Positions 25,281 through 37,604 of a DNA stretch of 64,000 nt are shown piece by piece. Position 1 is the stretch's first letter; each line of letters begins with the position of its first letter. The stretch lies in NCBI GenBank assembly GCA_018873245.2, contig JAEMBT020000006.1, positions 8,701,855 to 8,765,854 of the forward strand. The letters are read 5' to 3'. This DNA is from Archegozetes longisetosus (taxonomy: Eukaryota; Arthropoda; Arachnida; Sarcoptiformes; Trhypochthoniidae). Below the pieces are notes generated by a model that was not told where the DNA came from, made no database searches, and worked only from the letters and a program-made list of their open reading frames with translations. Position numbers and translations under genes: made by a program.

Positions 25281-26146
25281 ACCCAATATCCAAATGCAAG
25301 ATTAGTCATAATTTAAGTTTTTTTCCATTTTAGTAATATTTTATTAGGATTCTTAGTTGAAACAAATATTTTTAAACTATTGTATTTATTTAATGCCAAA
25401 ATTCAAATCAATTTTGTGATATTTACCGAATTACTGAGTATTTTATTGCTCAAAATCAAATATTCCATAAATATTTCAAAAAATCACTTTTCAGCTCATG
25501 GGATTTGAAAATATTAAACAAATTATCTCATGTAATATACATATCAATAAAATTTATTTTAGAATATTTAAAAATCTGCTCATTTTACAATATATTATAA
25601 TTTTTGCCCATTTAATGGTAAGATTACAATGATTGACATCAAATTAAAGTTAAAATTTTTGGTGAACTGTTGAAAAAATAAGAATCGATTCATAATAAGT
25701 TAACACTTAAAAGTTGAATTAAAGATTTTATGGCACTGATAAAGAGTAAATTAAAGTGATATAAAACGAGTTCAATTGAGGAGTAATCAATCAAACTTAC
25801 GTAGGATTGAATTTAGTTAATTTAAAACTTAATGATTTAAATTTAAGAGTGTTTTTGATTAAATGAATACTAAGCTATAATTTTTGATAACAAACAGTAA
25901 AAGTTAATACAAAACAATCAATTAAAATAGACCATAAAAACTGACCACAAAAACTTAAATAAGTAATAAATATAAAATATTAGTTAATTGGTTTAAAGTA
26001 GAAGTCAAGTCGAAAGTCAATCAAAAGGACTCGATTTTAGAGCTCGAAAGGACTTAAAATTCGGATATTTTGTGCTGTATTTTGAAGGCAGGAATCTATT
26101 GAGCGCTGGCATCAGATTCTATAAAAAATAGTCTTAAAAAAAGGTG
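25281..26146. other. convergent 3' intergenic region, CTL and adaptor gene
   Basis: This 866-bp stretch lies between the stop codons of two converging genes and should hold both 3' UTRs. AATAAA at 25547-25552 on the plus strand could serve CTL, 267 bp past its stop. No coding frame or repeat was recognised. Confidence 0.5.
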
Positions 26147-28285
26147 TCACAAACGCTCAGTTAGTTCATCTTCTTCATCGTCTTCATATAAGTCAACTGT
26201 TCTGCTAATAGATGCGTAGTTCGGTTCTGACTCAATTTCTTCGTCGGTCTTTATAGTAAATCTTATCCTTTCGTAACCCGGTTCTGATGAGAGATCGCTC
26301 ACATTTCTTGTAATATTATGATCAAAATGATGCGATGGATGAGTTCGAGGCACTCTTTTGATGACTTCATATCCGGGCTCTATTATTTCGATGACATTAC
26401 TTGTAACAGTTTTTTTAGAAATTGTTTCATATGCCGGATCAAAGTCTGACTCATCATAACCAATTGCTTCATATCCTGGATCAACAACTGATACCGAGGG
26501 TTGAAAACCATTTTGAAGACTTGTTGTATTTACTTCGGGTTGAGTTCGGAAGCTATTGGTTTCAGTCTTCTTTTTGATGACTTCATATCCGGGATCGGTC
26601 TCCAGATCGATATCATTATTGCGAACGGTTTCATATTTAAAGTAATCATCGTTTTGTTCTTTTCTCCATTCACTATTAGGAATAATTGATTGATTTCCAG
26701 ACGAATATCTGCGTTGATGTGAAGATGTGGTAGAATTAGGAACAATATTAGATGAGTCGTACATAGAAATTGTGCGCGAAGTTCGTGGATGAAAACATTT
26801 GTTCAGTGGTGGCGGCAACGGAGGAGGTATTGAATTATCAGATAGTTTCGACAAGTGTGAATCACTGAACACTGAATCGCAACGATCTTCTGAAGCACTT
26901 GAAGGTCTTTGATTAGATACAACCATATCTTCTTTTGCCACATTATGTGAAGGTTTTTGAACTTTTGCGTATAGATTTTCGAATTGATTGTCTGATTCTG
27001 GGACACAATGTATTGTTTGTCTATTATATGCTTTTGTTTTTGATTTTTTATCTACTGAGGAATATAAGTCTTTTGGATAGTTGCTGATTAAAGTTGCATC
27101 AGAAACATGATCACTGCTTGTTAATGACTGCTGAGGTGAAACAGAGGAGCTTGACTCAGCTCTCATTTGCATTAGGCTTTCCAGTGATGGCAGAGCTGGA
27201 GGTTCGTTATCAATACTGCTATCTTGTTGTTCTTCATTTGAAGCTTGTGCTACATTGTTATTAGTTAGTACAACATCTCCAATTTTAGAATAAGTAACCG
27301 AAGAAGCCGTTGAACCTGCGATTTCTTCATAAAATGATGATACTCTTTCCTCTTCCACTTCGTTGTAATGATGTTCAGAGTTTGCTCTTTCAGCCAACAC
27401 TTTGGCCAAAGGTTCGCGAACTGATATAGTATTGTATGAAATCTCATTTTTCGCTGCATTAGCACGACTTTCTTCAGTTGATGACTGAGAGAGTGGCTCA
27501 ATATTTGACAGTCTGACTGGTGGTGGAGTCATGTATGGTATCTCTTCTGATGAAACTCTATTTGCGATTGCATTCGATGCACTAAAACCTGGATCGCCAT
27601 TGACTTCACTGCTGCCGAACCTTTTAGCTGGAACCGGAGGACTCACGTCATTTTCATCAGTGCAATCAGTGTTATTTCGAACCAAAAACTGATTACTATT
27701 GCTAGCCGTACATAATTGCGGATCACAATAGTCGTCGGTATCGTTCTCTGTCGAAGAGTCTGCTATAGCGATATCTTTGATTCTGGCATACGGGTGATGG
27801 ATGTCAGACACACCTGGACTTGTCAACACTTGTCCACTGCCAGCAAATCGATTGATTGGCGGCTGTGGTGCTCTTGCCTTCGATGAGCGACGACTCGATT
27901 GCAATTCATTCGGTTGATTATTATCTGAGCTCAACTCAAATTCGTTTTCCGTTGAGTGAGTAGAAGAGCCCATAACTGATGGGATGTCAGGTAGCGCTCG
28001 ATTGAGAGTCATTTGTTTGGTATGTCTTAAGTGATTGTCCGACTCTTCGATTGAGATCACATTTGAGCCACTGTTGCCGTTATAGCGAATTAGCTCCAGA
28101 TTGTTGCTCAAATCAGTGCTCCGGATCGAATTCAATGGCAGTAAATTGTTCGCATTATTAAGACTTGAGTTTGATTTTGGTTTCAATCGACAAATACATA
28201 GAACTAAAGTCATCAGGAGTGATACTAAAATTGATACTGAAATGAATCCAATGATCAAACCATCGAATTCAACCGTTTGGGACAT
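26147..28285 (-). CDS. single-pass transmembrane adaptor with Src-SH2-type tyrosine motifs (PAG1/Cbp-like)
   Basis: One uninterrupted frame, 712 aa from the ATG at 28285; an in-frame TTG at 28324 opens the frame but the ATG is preferred. Layout: about 9 outside residues, one helix at about 10-33, Cys30-Ile-Cys32 and basic RLKPK at its inner edge (palmitoylation-like), then a long disordered tail without enzyme domains. Motifs in order: ALPDIP near 97-102, PYARIKD (Y166), PPVPAKR (216-222), SYNTI (Y284), FYEEI (Y319), TYSKI (Y332), LYSSVDKK (Y408), LYAKV (Y439), PPPLPPPL (487-494), KYETV (Y551), then YEVI (Y567), YEAI (Y605), YETI (Y619), YEVI (Y639), YERI (Y671), YASI (Y690), ending ELTERL. 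This order parallels vertebrate PAG1, which recruits Csk to Src kinases in lipid rafts, and YSSV matches PAG1's Csk site. Homology is inferred from motif order; other LAT/NTAL-type adaptors or convergence are alternatives. Confidence 0.72.
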   Translation of the reverse strand: MSQTVEFDGLIIGFISVSILVSLLMTLVLCICRLKPKSNSSLNNANNLLPLNSIRSTDLSNNLELIRYNGNSGSNVISIEESDNHLRHTKQMTLNRALPDIPSVMGSSTHSTENEFELSSDNNQPNELQSSRRSSKARAPQPPINRFAGSGQVLTSPGVSDIHHPYARIKDIAIADSSTENDTDDYCDPQLCTASNSNQFLVRNNTDCTDENDVSPPVPAKRFGSSEVNGDPGFSASNAIANRVSSEEIPYMTPPPVRLSNIEPLSQSSTEESRANAAKNEISYNTISVREPLAKVLAERANSEHHYNEVEEERVSSFYEEIAGSTASSVTYSKIGDVVLTNNNVAQASNEEQQDSSIDNEPPALPSLESLMQMRAESSSSVSPQQSLTSSDHVSDATLISNYPKDLYSSVDKKSKTKAYNRQTIHCVPESDNQFENLYAKVQKPSHNVAKEDMVVSNQRPSSASEDRCDSVFSDSHLSKLSDNSIPPPLPPPLNKCFHPRTSRTISMYDSSNIVPNSTTSSHQRRYSSGNQSIIPNSEWRKEQNDDYFKYETVRNNDIDLETDPGYEVIKKKTETNSFRTQPEVNTTSLQNGFQPSVSVVDPGYEAIGYDESDFDPAYETISKKTVTSNVIEIIEPGYEVIKRVPRTHPSHHFDHNITRNVSDLSSEPGYERIRFTIKTDEEIESEPNYASISRTVDLYEDDEEDELTERL

Positions 28286-29230
28286 TATTTGATATGATCT
28301 GTTATATGAATCAGTTATCGACAATTTGATGCTTAGTATTGCACTTCATTTTATACATTAAGACATTTGATACATAAATATTAATATCAATAATAATAAT
28401 ATAAAACACAAATGTTTACATTTCTAACAGTTTTAAGTATTTTTTAAGATATTATTTACAGTTATTTCCATATTAATAATCATTTCAGTTCTTCTGCACT
28501 TTGAGTAGATTTAATTTTGGTCAAAATTTGGTTCATTTTATGAAGTATTTTTATGTTTAAGTAATTTATTTGACACTTATTATGATTGAGACCTAATTAA
28601 AAATTTAATATTAAATGTAAATAAATAACAACAACAAGACTGACATGAAGCGAGTATTTGTGAAACTATGTCTCAAATAGTGTTTGAAATAACGATGACT
28701 TAAATAATTGTTTACAAATTACTATTTGATGGATTAGTTGAAGATACTGTTAAAAATTAATAACTTGCTGATGTATCTTTGTGGAAAATAATGTGAGAAT
28801 TATTTGATTCTAGATGAAATGGGGAAAATAATTTTTATAAATGACCTAAACTAAACACTATAACTATAAAGATGTCTATGTATTGAAGTAAAAGCTGTGG
28901 TCGGTTGCTATGGTATGAAGCAGTTATCAGGTTTTGTCATACTCCTTAATATAATGCTTTGTATTTAGTGCTAACTTGACTTTAGGTTTATTTATATTTT
29001 AAATTCAATTAAACTTTTAGTATTATTTTGAACAAAATCTAATTTCAAATAAATGTGTTGTTTGACAAACAATAAATGTTTGGGAAAAGCAATTAATTTC
29101 GTGTAACATTAACCGAAATATTGAAGAATTTAATATTTAATAAAACTAAAGTTTAAAACAATTAGAGCCAACTACAAAATATTTCTAATTAATTTGATTG
29201 TTACATAATTGATAAACGATTAACTTAAAA
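28286..29230. promoter_or_regulatory. divergent intergenic region, adaptor gene and ARP1
   Basis: About 945 bp between the minus-strand ATG of the adaptor (28285) and the plus-strand ATG of ARP1 (29231). It should hold both promoters and 5' UTRs. The DNA is AT-rich without a recognisable core-promoter element or exon. Confidence 0.5.
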
Positions 29231-30781
29231 ATGGATTTGGATGTTATGGTCAATCAGCCCGTCGTTATCGACAACGGATCTGGTATTCAATCATTAGTAC
29301 ATTTTTTATTTAACAGATTTTTCACTAAATTTAATCGCTTTCTAAATTCAAATGAAAGTTTCGAAACTTGATCTCAGTAATTATTAGTTAATGAGTCGAA
29401 GATTCAGTTTATAATAGTTTATCAACGAATTATAACAAGAATTGTTGAAAATGAACGAAATTCTAATTTGTTTGCATGGATTTTAATTAAATTTTCAAAA
29501 TTGCATTTAAGGTGTAATAAAAGCCGGTTTTGCTGGCGATCAAATCCCAAAATGTATTTTCTCTAATTTGGTTGGGCGTCCCAAACATGTTCGAGTTATG
29601 GCCGGAGCTCTCGAAGGCGATACTTTCATTGGTAATTAATCCGATAAATAATTGATCAATATTTTGACAACTGATTGATTGCCTGATAGGTCGTAGGGCT
29701 GAAGAACACAGAGGTTTGCTGACATTGAGATACCCAATGGAACACGGGATTGTCACCGATTGGAATGAAATGGAAAAAATATGGCAATATATCTATTCGA
29801 AAGAACAGCTACAAACATTCCCTGAAGAACATCCTGTCTTATTAACAGGTATTATAAATACTGAGTCTGTTAATACCACAAAAGTGCAGACAAGAAGCTC
29901 ATGTAATTTGATTTATAAAGATTTCAAAATTAAGCAAGATTGTTTTTATCATCTAAACAGAGGCTCCCATAAATCCTCGTCGAAACCGCGAAAAATCTGC
30001 CGAAATATTTTTCGAGACGTTTAACGTTCCAGCACTTTTCATTTCGATGCAGGCGGTATTAAGTCTGTACGCAACAGGTCGTACAACTGGTGTTGTTCTG
30101 GATTCGGGCGATGGAGTGACTCACGCGGTACCTATTTACGAAGGGTTTGCACTGCCGCTCTCTATTGTCCGCTCAGATATTGCGGGACGAGATGTAACTC
30201 GATATTTAAAGCTATTGTTGAGAAAGGAGGGTCTGATATTCAACACAACCGCTGAGTTTGAAGTTGTAAAGAGCATCAAGGAAAAAATATGTTATTTAAC
30301 CAGTAATCCTCAGAGGGCACTCGATGAACATTCGGCTGGAAGTGGAGGTGATATTGAAAAGACGTCATTTGTATTACCTGATGGAAGTCATGTCGACATA
30401 AGCGCTTTACCACGAATGAGAGCTCCAGAAATATTATTTCGCCCAGATTTGGTTGGCTATGAATTCGAAGGAGTCCATGAAGTACTGGTCTATAGTATAA
30501 TGAAATCAGATTTAGATCTTAGAAAAGTTTTCTATCAAAACATTGTTCTGAGCGGTGGAAGCACTTTATTCAAAGGTTTTGGAGATAGACTTCTGAATGA
30601 AGTTAGAAAGATGGCACCAAAAGACTTGAAAATCAGAATTAGTGCTCCGCAAGAGAGACTTTACTCGACTTGGATCGGAGGCTCAATTCTGGCCAGTTTA
30701 GACACTTTTAAGCGAATGTGGGTCTCACGCAAAGAGTTTGACGAAGAAGGGCAGCGAGCGGTCCACAGAAAAACTTTTTAA
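29231..30781 (+). CDS. ACTR1A: ARP1, dynactin filament actin-related protein (centractin)
   Basis: ARP1 forms the short filament of dynactin, which couples dynein to cargo. Exons 29231-29282, 29512-29631, 29690-29848 and 29961-30781 join in phase, giving 383 aa (human 376). Seen: [20 protein letters not shown] (first phosphate loop), [88 protein letters not shown] (second phosphate loop), [34 protein letters not shown] and the actin-type terminus VHRKTF. The MAGALEGD and [11 protein letters not shown] features separate it from conventional actin. About seven extra residues (AGSGGD region) sit after NPQ compared with human ARP1. The 112-nt intron 3 has no stop in the entering frame but would shift the frame if retained. 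Confidence 0.97.
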
Positions 30782-32598
30782 TTATATAATGTAGAAATTA
30801 ATTTCTAATTTTATTAAATAATATTTAATTAATAATAATAATAATTTGTTACAATCATTTTAATTTAATTACAATTTTAAATGCTACACAAAAAATATCG
30901 ACAGATTTTATTAAAATATTTTCAAGTGAACTGAATTTTGGTCTACTATCAGGTTTCTCTAACTTCTCATTGATTGATCAAGTTTTCGATTGAGTTTTCA
31001 ATTTGAAATCCAAAGTTACAGCCTATTATAGCTATATTCCGAAAGATTCAATTCGAAGTGATGTCGAAAAATAAACATTCATTTTCTGAATGAATTTATT
31101 TATAAGTTCTTATTCAAACTAATCTTTTCGGAGTTTTCTTGAAGTAAGAGACTTTCAAAAGATAAAACTTAATCTTGAATGCAAAGAAAGCAGAAAGGAA
31201 TTTGTTAATAATTTTTTAATGTCTTTCATAAGACTCGTTTGTGTATATATGAAAATAAATTAGAGAATTTCAAGATAAAACTATACCAATAAATTGGTTG
31301 AGAAATATAAATTTAATTCAGATGTTCACCGAATTCATCTGAAATTCATGAAAAAACAATAAGCGAAGTAATTGTGATAAAGTAAGGAGAATGAGGATGA
31401 ATATAATGAGAAGTTGAAATCGATTTATGAAGAAGTTTAGAGATGTTGTAAACCGAACTGGCAGTAAACGTTTGATGTATTAAAAAATTTAAATTGAAAG
31501 TATTCGAGAATTTAGAAGAAGTATTAGGAATAAACAAAGAGTACAGAGTTTTTAAAGAGGAATGCATTTTAGAAATTTGGTGGCATTGAATCAAATGAAT
31601 GTTATTTGTAGTCTCTGGTGATTTCTTGCTGTCCATTTCGATTTCAGTTAAGATTTCCACTGCCTTTCAATGGACTCTCAATGTATACTTATTTTGATTT
31701 CCCAAGAGTTCTAAGTTTACCAATAAATAAGCGCTTCAAACGATGTAAACCTTTAAATGTGTATCACATTATAAAACAATGTAAAGATTCTTTTTATCAG
31801 ATGTCAACACAACTCTCAGTAAATTAGATTCAACTAAATCACTCGAATATTTTGATCAAATGTATTGGCAAATATATAAATGTTTAGAATAAATTTAGTA
31901 AAAGTTTTAGTCGGATCAATATGAATGATACACCGTTTTGGTATGAAGTTTCTCAACCTGATTTTCGTAAGCATAGAACCAAACTTAGTTTTTAAAACTT
32001 AAATGATCATCCAAAATTTAAATGAATTGCGAGTATTTTAGGTAAAATGAACTGAAACTGATCGAAACTGGTGATTCGCTCAGATGCTAGGTTACATTCT
32101 CTACCAACTTATAAACCGAAAAGACTTGGAACTAGTGTTGTTTAAAAATTAAGTTTTATCAGTATTTGTCATGTTCTATGAAATATTTTGATGTCCGACT
32201 ATAGTAGAACCGGATTACAAAGTTTCTAAGACATTTTCCAAGTTATTCTGACTTTGTTCGGCTATAAAAGTAACACATATTTAGTTGACATGAATATTTG
32301 AGAAATAAGCAATTTTTCATAAGGCTGAGAAGCAAACACGATAGGCGAGTTCTCATTAATTTTCGAAGATCCTTCACATCTCAAACTCCTATACGTTAGC
32401 TGCGAATGATTAATAATTCATTTAGGTTGTAAATAATCATATGGTTAACAATAAGATCCAAATTATTTGAGATAATACGCTACAATGAATGATATGGTTT
32501 AGCTCAGCTAATACATAAGTAAAAGTATGAAACATTGGTAGTATTAACAATACATGGGGTGAGTAGGCATGAAGTGCTATCTATAATTGAAATAGCAT

Positions 32599-32599
<1 letters not shown>

Positions 32600-32645
<46 letters not shown>
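32600..32645. repeat. (GA)n microsatellite
   Basis: About 23 uninterrupted GA units. Confidence 0.95.
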
Positions 32646-32649
<4 letters not shown>

Positions 32650-32956
32650 CGTTATAGGACTGGCCCGAGGAGCAGAAAAACAAAACCTAAAAACTGAGCT
32701 AATGTAGTGTAGAGTTATTGTCTGTATAAATTTGTGATGCATTACACATTCTGAGCAAATATGTTTCAGCGCCAATGCTTCGATTGATAACAATAATGAC
32801 AGAGCGCCGATAACTCCGCTCTCCTAATATATTAGTTGAGCACTCTTTTACGTCTTGCAACTCGGTCTATCACAAATGATGAGCCGCTAAAACTTATCAA
32901 AGTCTAGATACTTGCAAACTCATGACATTAGATTTTTTCAGTCGACTCAAATCTCT

Positions 32957-32979
32957 CCCTCTCTCTCTCTCTCTCTCTC
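32957..32979. repeat. (CT)n microsatellite
   Basis: Short CT run, about 310 bp after the (GA)n tract and in the opposite strand sense, so the two tracts could pair in a transcript. Confidence 0.9.
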
Positions 32980-35593
32980 CCCTTCAAAAACTGCACAGAA
33001 GTCCATAAGTCTTCATGAAAAATTTCTAATGAAAAAGAGTTGCTAGAATAGAGGGTTGATACTTGAAGTTTGATGAAAAAGTTAAAAGAAACAATATTTC
33101 GTTATTTTCTATATACATTCAATATAGATGAATATGAATTATTCTTCAGACTTAATTTTAATGAGTTTTTCAATCATTGATTAATGAATATGCAAATGTG
33201 AAATGAATTTTGAGTGATTGCATTAAAATAAGGTGCAACGAAAGAGCAATTGATCTTTATTTGTAGTCAATCATTATATATTCGGTCATTAAAATGATTG
33301 ATTTTTTGTTTAAGAAAACTTAACCTTCACTTTCACGTTACTATTTGATTGATTTTAGTTTTATTTGTTAAAAGGACAAGTATTTATTATATAAAGCATT
33401 TCTTAATCAATATTTATATGATCTGCGTAAAACCTAAATTATTTTCCAAAACGAGATGTTTGCAGCAAAATTTCCATTCAGACCAATAATATTCTATGCA
33501 ATACTGTTGCAAAATTATAGTAATTTATGTTGCGCTTTATTTTTCTTTTAGATTTTAGCTCTATTTTCAATTAAATGCTTGTTTCGTTTTGCGAAGGACT
33601 GTTTTGCCTTCTGTGTAATCCTAAACTTTCAAATATATAATCCCAGACAAATGAAGGTACCGAAGACCAACTGGATGTTTTAATAATTTGACAAGGTTCA
33701 TGTTTTTGATTATTGTATATGGGAATGATGCGAGTTTTCAACATTTATAAATAGGTAATGCTCTTCGTTAAAATATTGAAAATTTAACACCAATACCATT
33801 TGCAGTTCTGCAATTATAATTCAGCTTAAGTGTGGTTTTTACTAATTGATGCAATACTTTTATCAAATCGCTTTTAATTTATGACATTATGCTTCATTAT
33901 CATTGAAAGACACAATTCATTGAAAAGTTGAAATGTTTTGATCACTAAATTTCAAGAACTTATCAGCTGGTTATAAGCATTTATGAGATTTGATGATATA
34001 ATGAATAAAATTTTCATATTTTTACGTTATTTAATTAGTACAAGTCATAAATGACAAAATTTGTTAGCCATCCAAACATTTGGAAACCAATTGAAATAAC
34101 TTTCAATAAAAAATAACTTGAATGTAAAGTATTTTCTGCTGACACGCTTGAAAATAGTTTCATAATTTCATTGAATATGACTGACTATCTGTTTGGATGG
34201 GGTTTAGCTGAAGTGAAGTATTGAAAAATATTTGTTGTATTTGGTTGGTGAATGGGTGTAAAGACTTGGACAAAGCTTGGAGTAGATAGAAAGGCAGTTT
34301 TGAGGGGAAAACCAATTCAATTTATCATGCAATGTATCTGTTTGACAATAATGCATGGAATATTGAAGAAATGCTTATAAGTTACCAGTACTAACAGTCT
34401 GAATTTGCTAAATTTTATAAACTTTATTCACTGAACAGTTATTCTCCTATCCATTCCCCTGTCATATAAAGGAAAATATTCTACTGATGGAAAATAAATG
34501 TTCTTTTACATGTTAACATTAATATTCTATATAAATATTATATCCTAAGCTCAATCTCTTTCCAAAAAGCCTGGCTTCACATTATTATTATTTTTTCAAG
34601 CAATTTTTTCATATCAGTTAAGAGATTTTCAAGTTTGAAGACTGATGTTATGTTATGAATCTGAACAACTTTCATGGGACATATTCAGATTAACGTTTAT
34701 ATTATATAAACAATTAAAGACATATTATGAACTTAGATCCAAACTAGGGTTGTTCGTCTAGTTCGAAACCACTGTTCTGACTTTTTTGACTTGAGCCTGA
34801 CCAGTGCTTGATGAGTGAGTTTAATGGAAAATCAACCCTAAATTATCAAATAATAATGAGAATAAGCTAATAGTACTTGGAAAAGCTTACACTACAGTAA
34901 ATATCCAGTTTTTAATTACTAATGCTGCAATTATTTTTCAATAAAGAAGAAATTGTTATTACGAAAGCTCACTTATTCTGATGTTGAGATGAATTTAAAA
35001 ATATTAAAGTTAAAGCCCAATGCAAATATTGCTACTCTGAACTAACATTTTCGAAACATAAATCCTAAATCAAATATTCTAAACAATCTAAACAAATGGA
35101 TTCTCTTAAACAGCGAGAAAGTGGTGTATATTTATTCATTAAACATTGAAATGGTCAAATACGCCTTTTTTGGTTGGATGCAGAGGTTCATCTTTCAAAT
35201 GGATCTGTGGTAATGTGGTCGTGCACTAAATAGATATTTACCAAATATATCATTTAAATGATTTCGCAACCAGAACAAATATGTTAACTAACTAAAGGGT
35301 TATTTAGAGCTTGACATGTTCAATGTTTTATTGGTCTCACTCAATATGGTTTAGTTATAATGATATAACTTGAACAGTTAGCTTTTTATCATTAATTTAG
35401 TTGTCGCTACTTTCCTTGTCATTACTTATTACTGGAATGTAAGTTATCTCAGACTCAGTGTTGATTATATTTTATGTTATTCCAAATCACTATCGACTTC
35501 AACCACTCAATTCTATCACTTATTGCAGTTTAATTGAATTTTCAAAATAAATTCAATGCAATGCTTACAGTATTTGAGATGAGATTTCTATAA

Positions 35594-35766
35594 TTAAGCA
35601 AACGGTTGACTCGAAGCATTATTAATGAGTGTTGGCTCTGGAGATGAGTCATAATTATGTTGAGCTCTGCCTCCGATATACAGAAACATGTTATGACCCG
35701 AATGTGAGCCAAAGCTAACAGAAGTGGTTATGAACTTAGTTCTACTCTGCCGGGAATCCAACAAAC
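35594..35766 (-). CDS. candidate 3'-terminal coding exon, gene unknown
   Basis: The minus strand is open and less AT-rich than its surroundings, encoding about 57 residues (key run YIGGRAQHNYDSSPEP, ending SSQPFA and stop). A possible acceptor (TCTGGAG|GT) would give a phase-1 entry, the phase used by the Ig exons at 51371-59201, so it might be the last exon of that gene. The polypyrimidine tract is poor and I recognise no family, so this may be chance. Confidence 0.25.
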
Positions 35767-36883
35767 CTCCAGAAAGATTGTTAATGGACAATTTATATAC
35801 GGTTTAATTAAAGTATTGTCAAAAATCACATTGAGTCTGGTGTTTAGTTGTCGCGGGTTAACAATGGGTAATCACAACTCAAGCTCACCTTATAAAGTAT
35901 TGAACGTGATTCGCAATAATACTCTCCCACATTTCCCTATGTCTTCCATTTAGGCCAACGCTAAACCAATCTATGGATCTTTTAATCAATATTTAGTCGT
36001 TGGCTTCTCAAACAAGATCGTATGAATATACATCGTGTATATAACCATACTGCATTTCTAGAAATAGATTTAAAATTGCTAAATTTTTTTCTAAGCAAAT
36101 ATAAGTATGAGTTGAGACACTTTCAACAGAATGTAAACTGAATATATATTGTCAACAATACATACTTTAAGAGAATTTCAAATTGAATTTTTAGGCTATT
36201 TTCAAAGCTAAGCCACAACATGAGTTTTATTTGCAATTCATTTGTTTGAATGTTAGAGATAAGAATTGAATTTAGACTGATCTTGTGTTAACTCAGCTTA
36301 AAATCGTTTAGCTAAGACGATTTTTTTCTTCTTCATTAGAAGATAATTTTCATTGGTCTGCTCTAAGCGTTGGATCATTATTACCAGAATCGATTAGTCT
36401 ATTGTTGAGTCAAAGTGTGAAAGGCTTCAGACCGACAAAAAACGTCTTATTGAATGCCAACAAGAGGATGACACACATACACAAAACTGAAACACTATTA
36501 TGTAAAACAATCTGACAGCTGCTTACATTCACCAAAAAATTAATTCAACTTTTGTTCGACTCATCAAAACATCCAAACATAGAGTTCATATTTTACTCTT
36601 TATCCGAAACAAATTACTGTATATGTGTGTGTTTATAGGAAAATATTTCAATTTATAAATTTAATCATTATTGCGATTGGGGCCGATTATGGCGATGTGC
36701 AGATTTGGTACATGAAGAGCACTAATGTTATGCTATCAGTGCATTTTTGCGCTATGGTATTCATTCTAACTTTTTTGTGTCGTGAGCCACAGCTGAGAGA
36801 AGTACTTCATATCACATCTTTTTATAGTCCATTCTCAGGTCATATTCTACATAAACTAATGTATTCTCATTCTTTCCTTTTTC

Positions 36884-36884
<1 letters not shown>

Positions 36885-36914
<30 letters not shown>
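36885..36914. repeat. (GA)n microsatellite
   Basis: About 15 GA units; it produces an Arg-Glu run in an otherwise unconvincing open frame. Confidence 0.95.
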
Positions 36915-36915
<1 letters not shown>

Positions 36916-37604
36916 CAATACGAAACTGAATGCGAATTCATAACATATTTTTAGGCCAAAGCATTCACAGCTGTTGTTCGCGGTTCGGAAAAAGTTTTGA
37001 AAATGTCAGAACAATTTCTTTAAAAAGTATTAGTATTAATGAATTCTAGCTAAAGCTTTTTATTTTATTAATTTTGAGATGTATTGCATCGAATTACTTG
37101 CTTATACTGTAAATTCAATACCAAACGCTTTAAAATAAGGTCAGATAGAAATTCAAGATTATTATAAAATTTTTTACTGATGGCATTACAGAACAGCATG
37201 AAAGTAGCCTCTCAATATTTGAAAGTCCAAGACCGGGATCAGGAAACCGAGAGTAAAATTGTCTGATGGTCTGTGCTTTGAAATTGACTGCTTATTGTTT
37301 TGAAAGCATAAACGTATAACTTTAGGCAAACGCATCTTAAGAGACTGGCTGACAAAAGATATTTGGCAAATCTACATAGACTTATCCTTTAATAAGCCAT
37401 TTGAAATGGACTGATTATTTTAGAAAAATAAGAGCTATTATTATGATTTCGAAATAACGATTGATGTAATTGCATATATTATAAATTAGTAATTGTTAAA
37501 CTTTGTTTGAATCAATTGTGAAAGTTTTTAGATTTGATTTATTTTGTTCTTACAGCAATTATAAACAGTGAACAAATAGAAATTCTGTGCTTGTAATAGT
37601 ATAA

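Noticed and set aside
26147..26161. Class I PDZ ligand at the adaptor C-terminus, as in PAG1 (TRL)
   Set aside because: The last residues TERL have Glu, not Ser/Thr, at position -2, so the class I rule is not met.
28286..28324. Thirteen extra N-terminal residues of the adaptor from a TTG
   Set aside because: TTG is an unlikely eukaryotic start; the in-frame ATG at 28285 gives a sensible short outside end.
29716..30024. 102-codon frame crossing an ARP1 intron
   Set aside because: It reads exon 3, a 112-nt intron and then exon 4 out of frame; the spliced model matches ARP1 throughout.
31346..31660. 104-codon minus-strand frame beyond ARP1
   Set aside because: Low-complexity Ser/Thr/Ile composition, no recognised motif.
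36625..36954. 109-codon frame with a hydrophobic start
   Set aside because: Ends in a (GA)n repeat and matches no family; AT-driven hydrophobicity.
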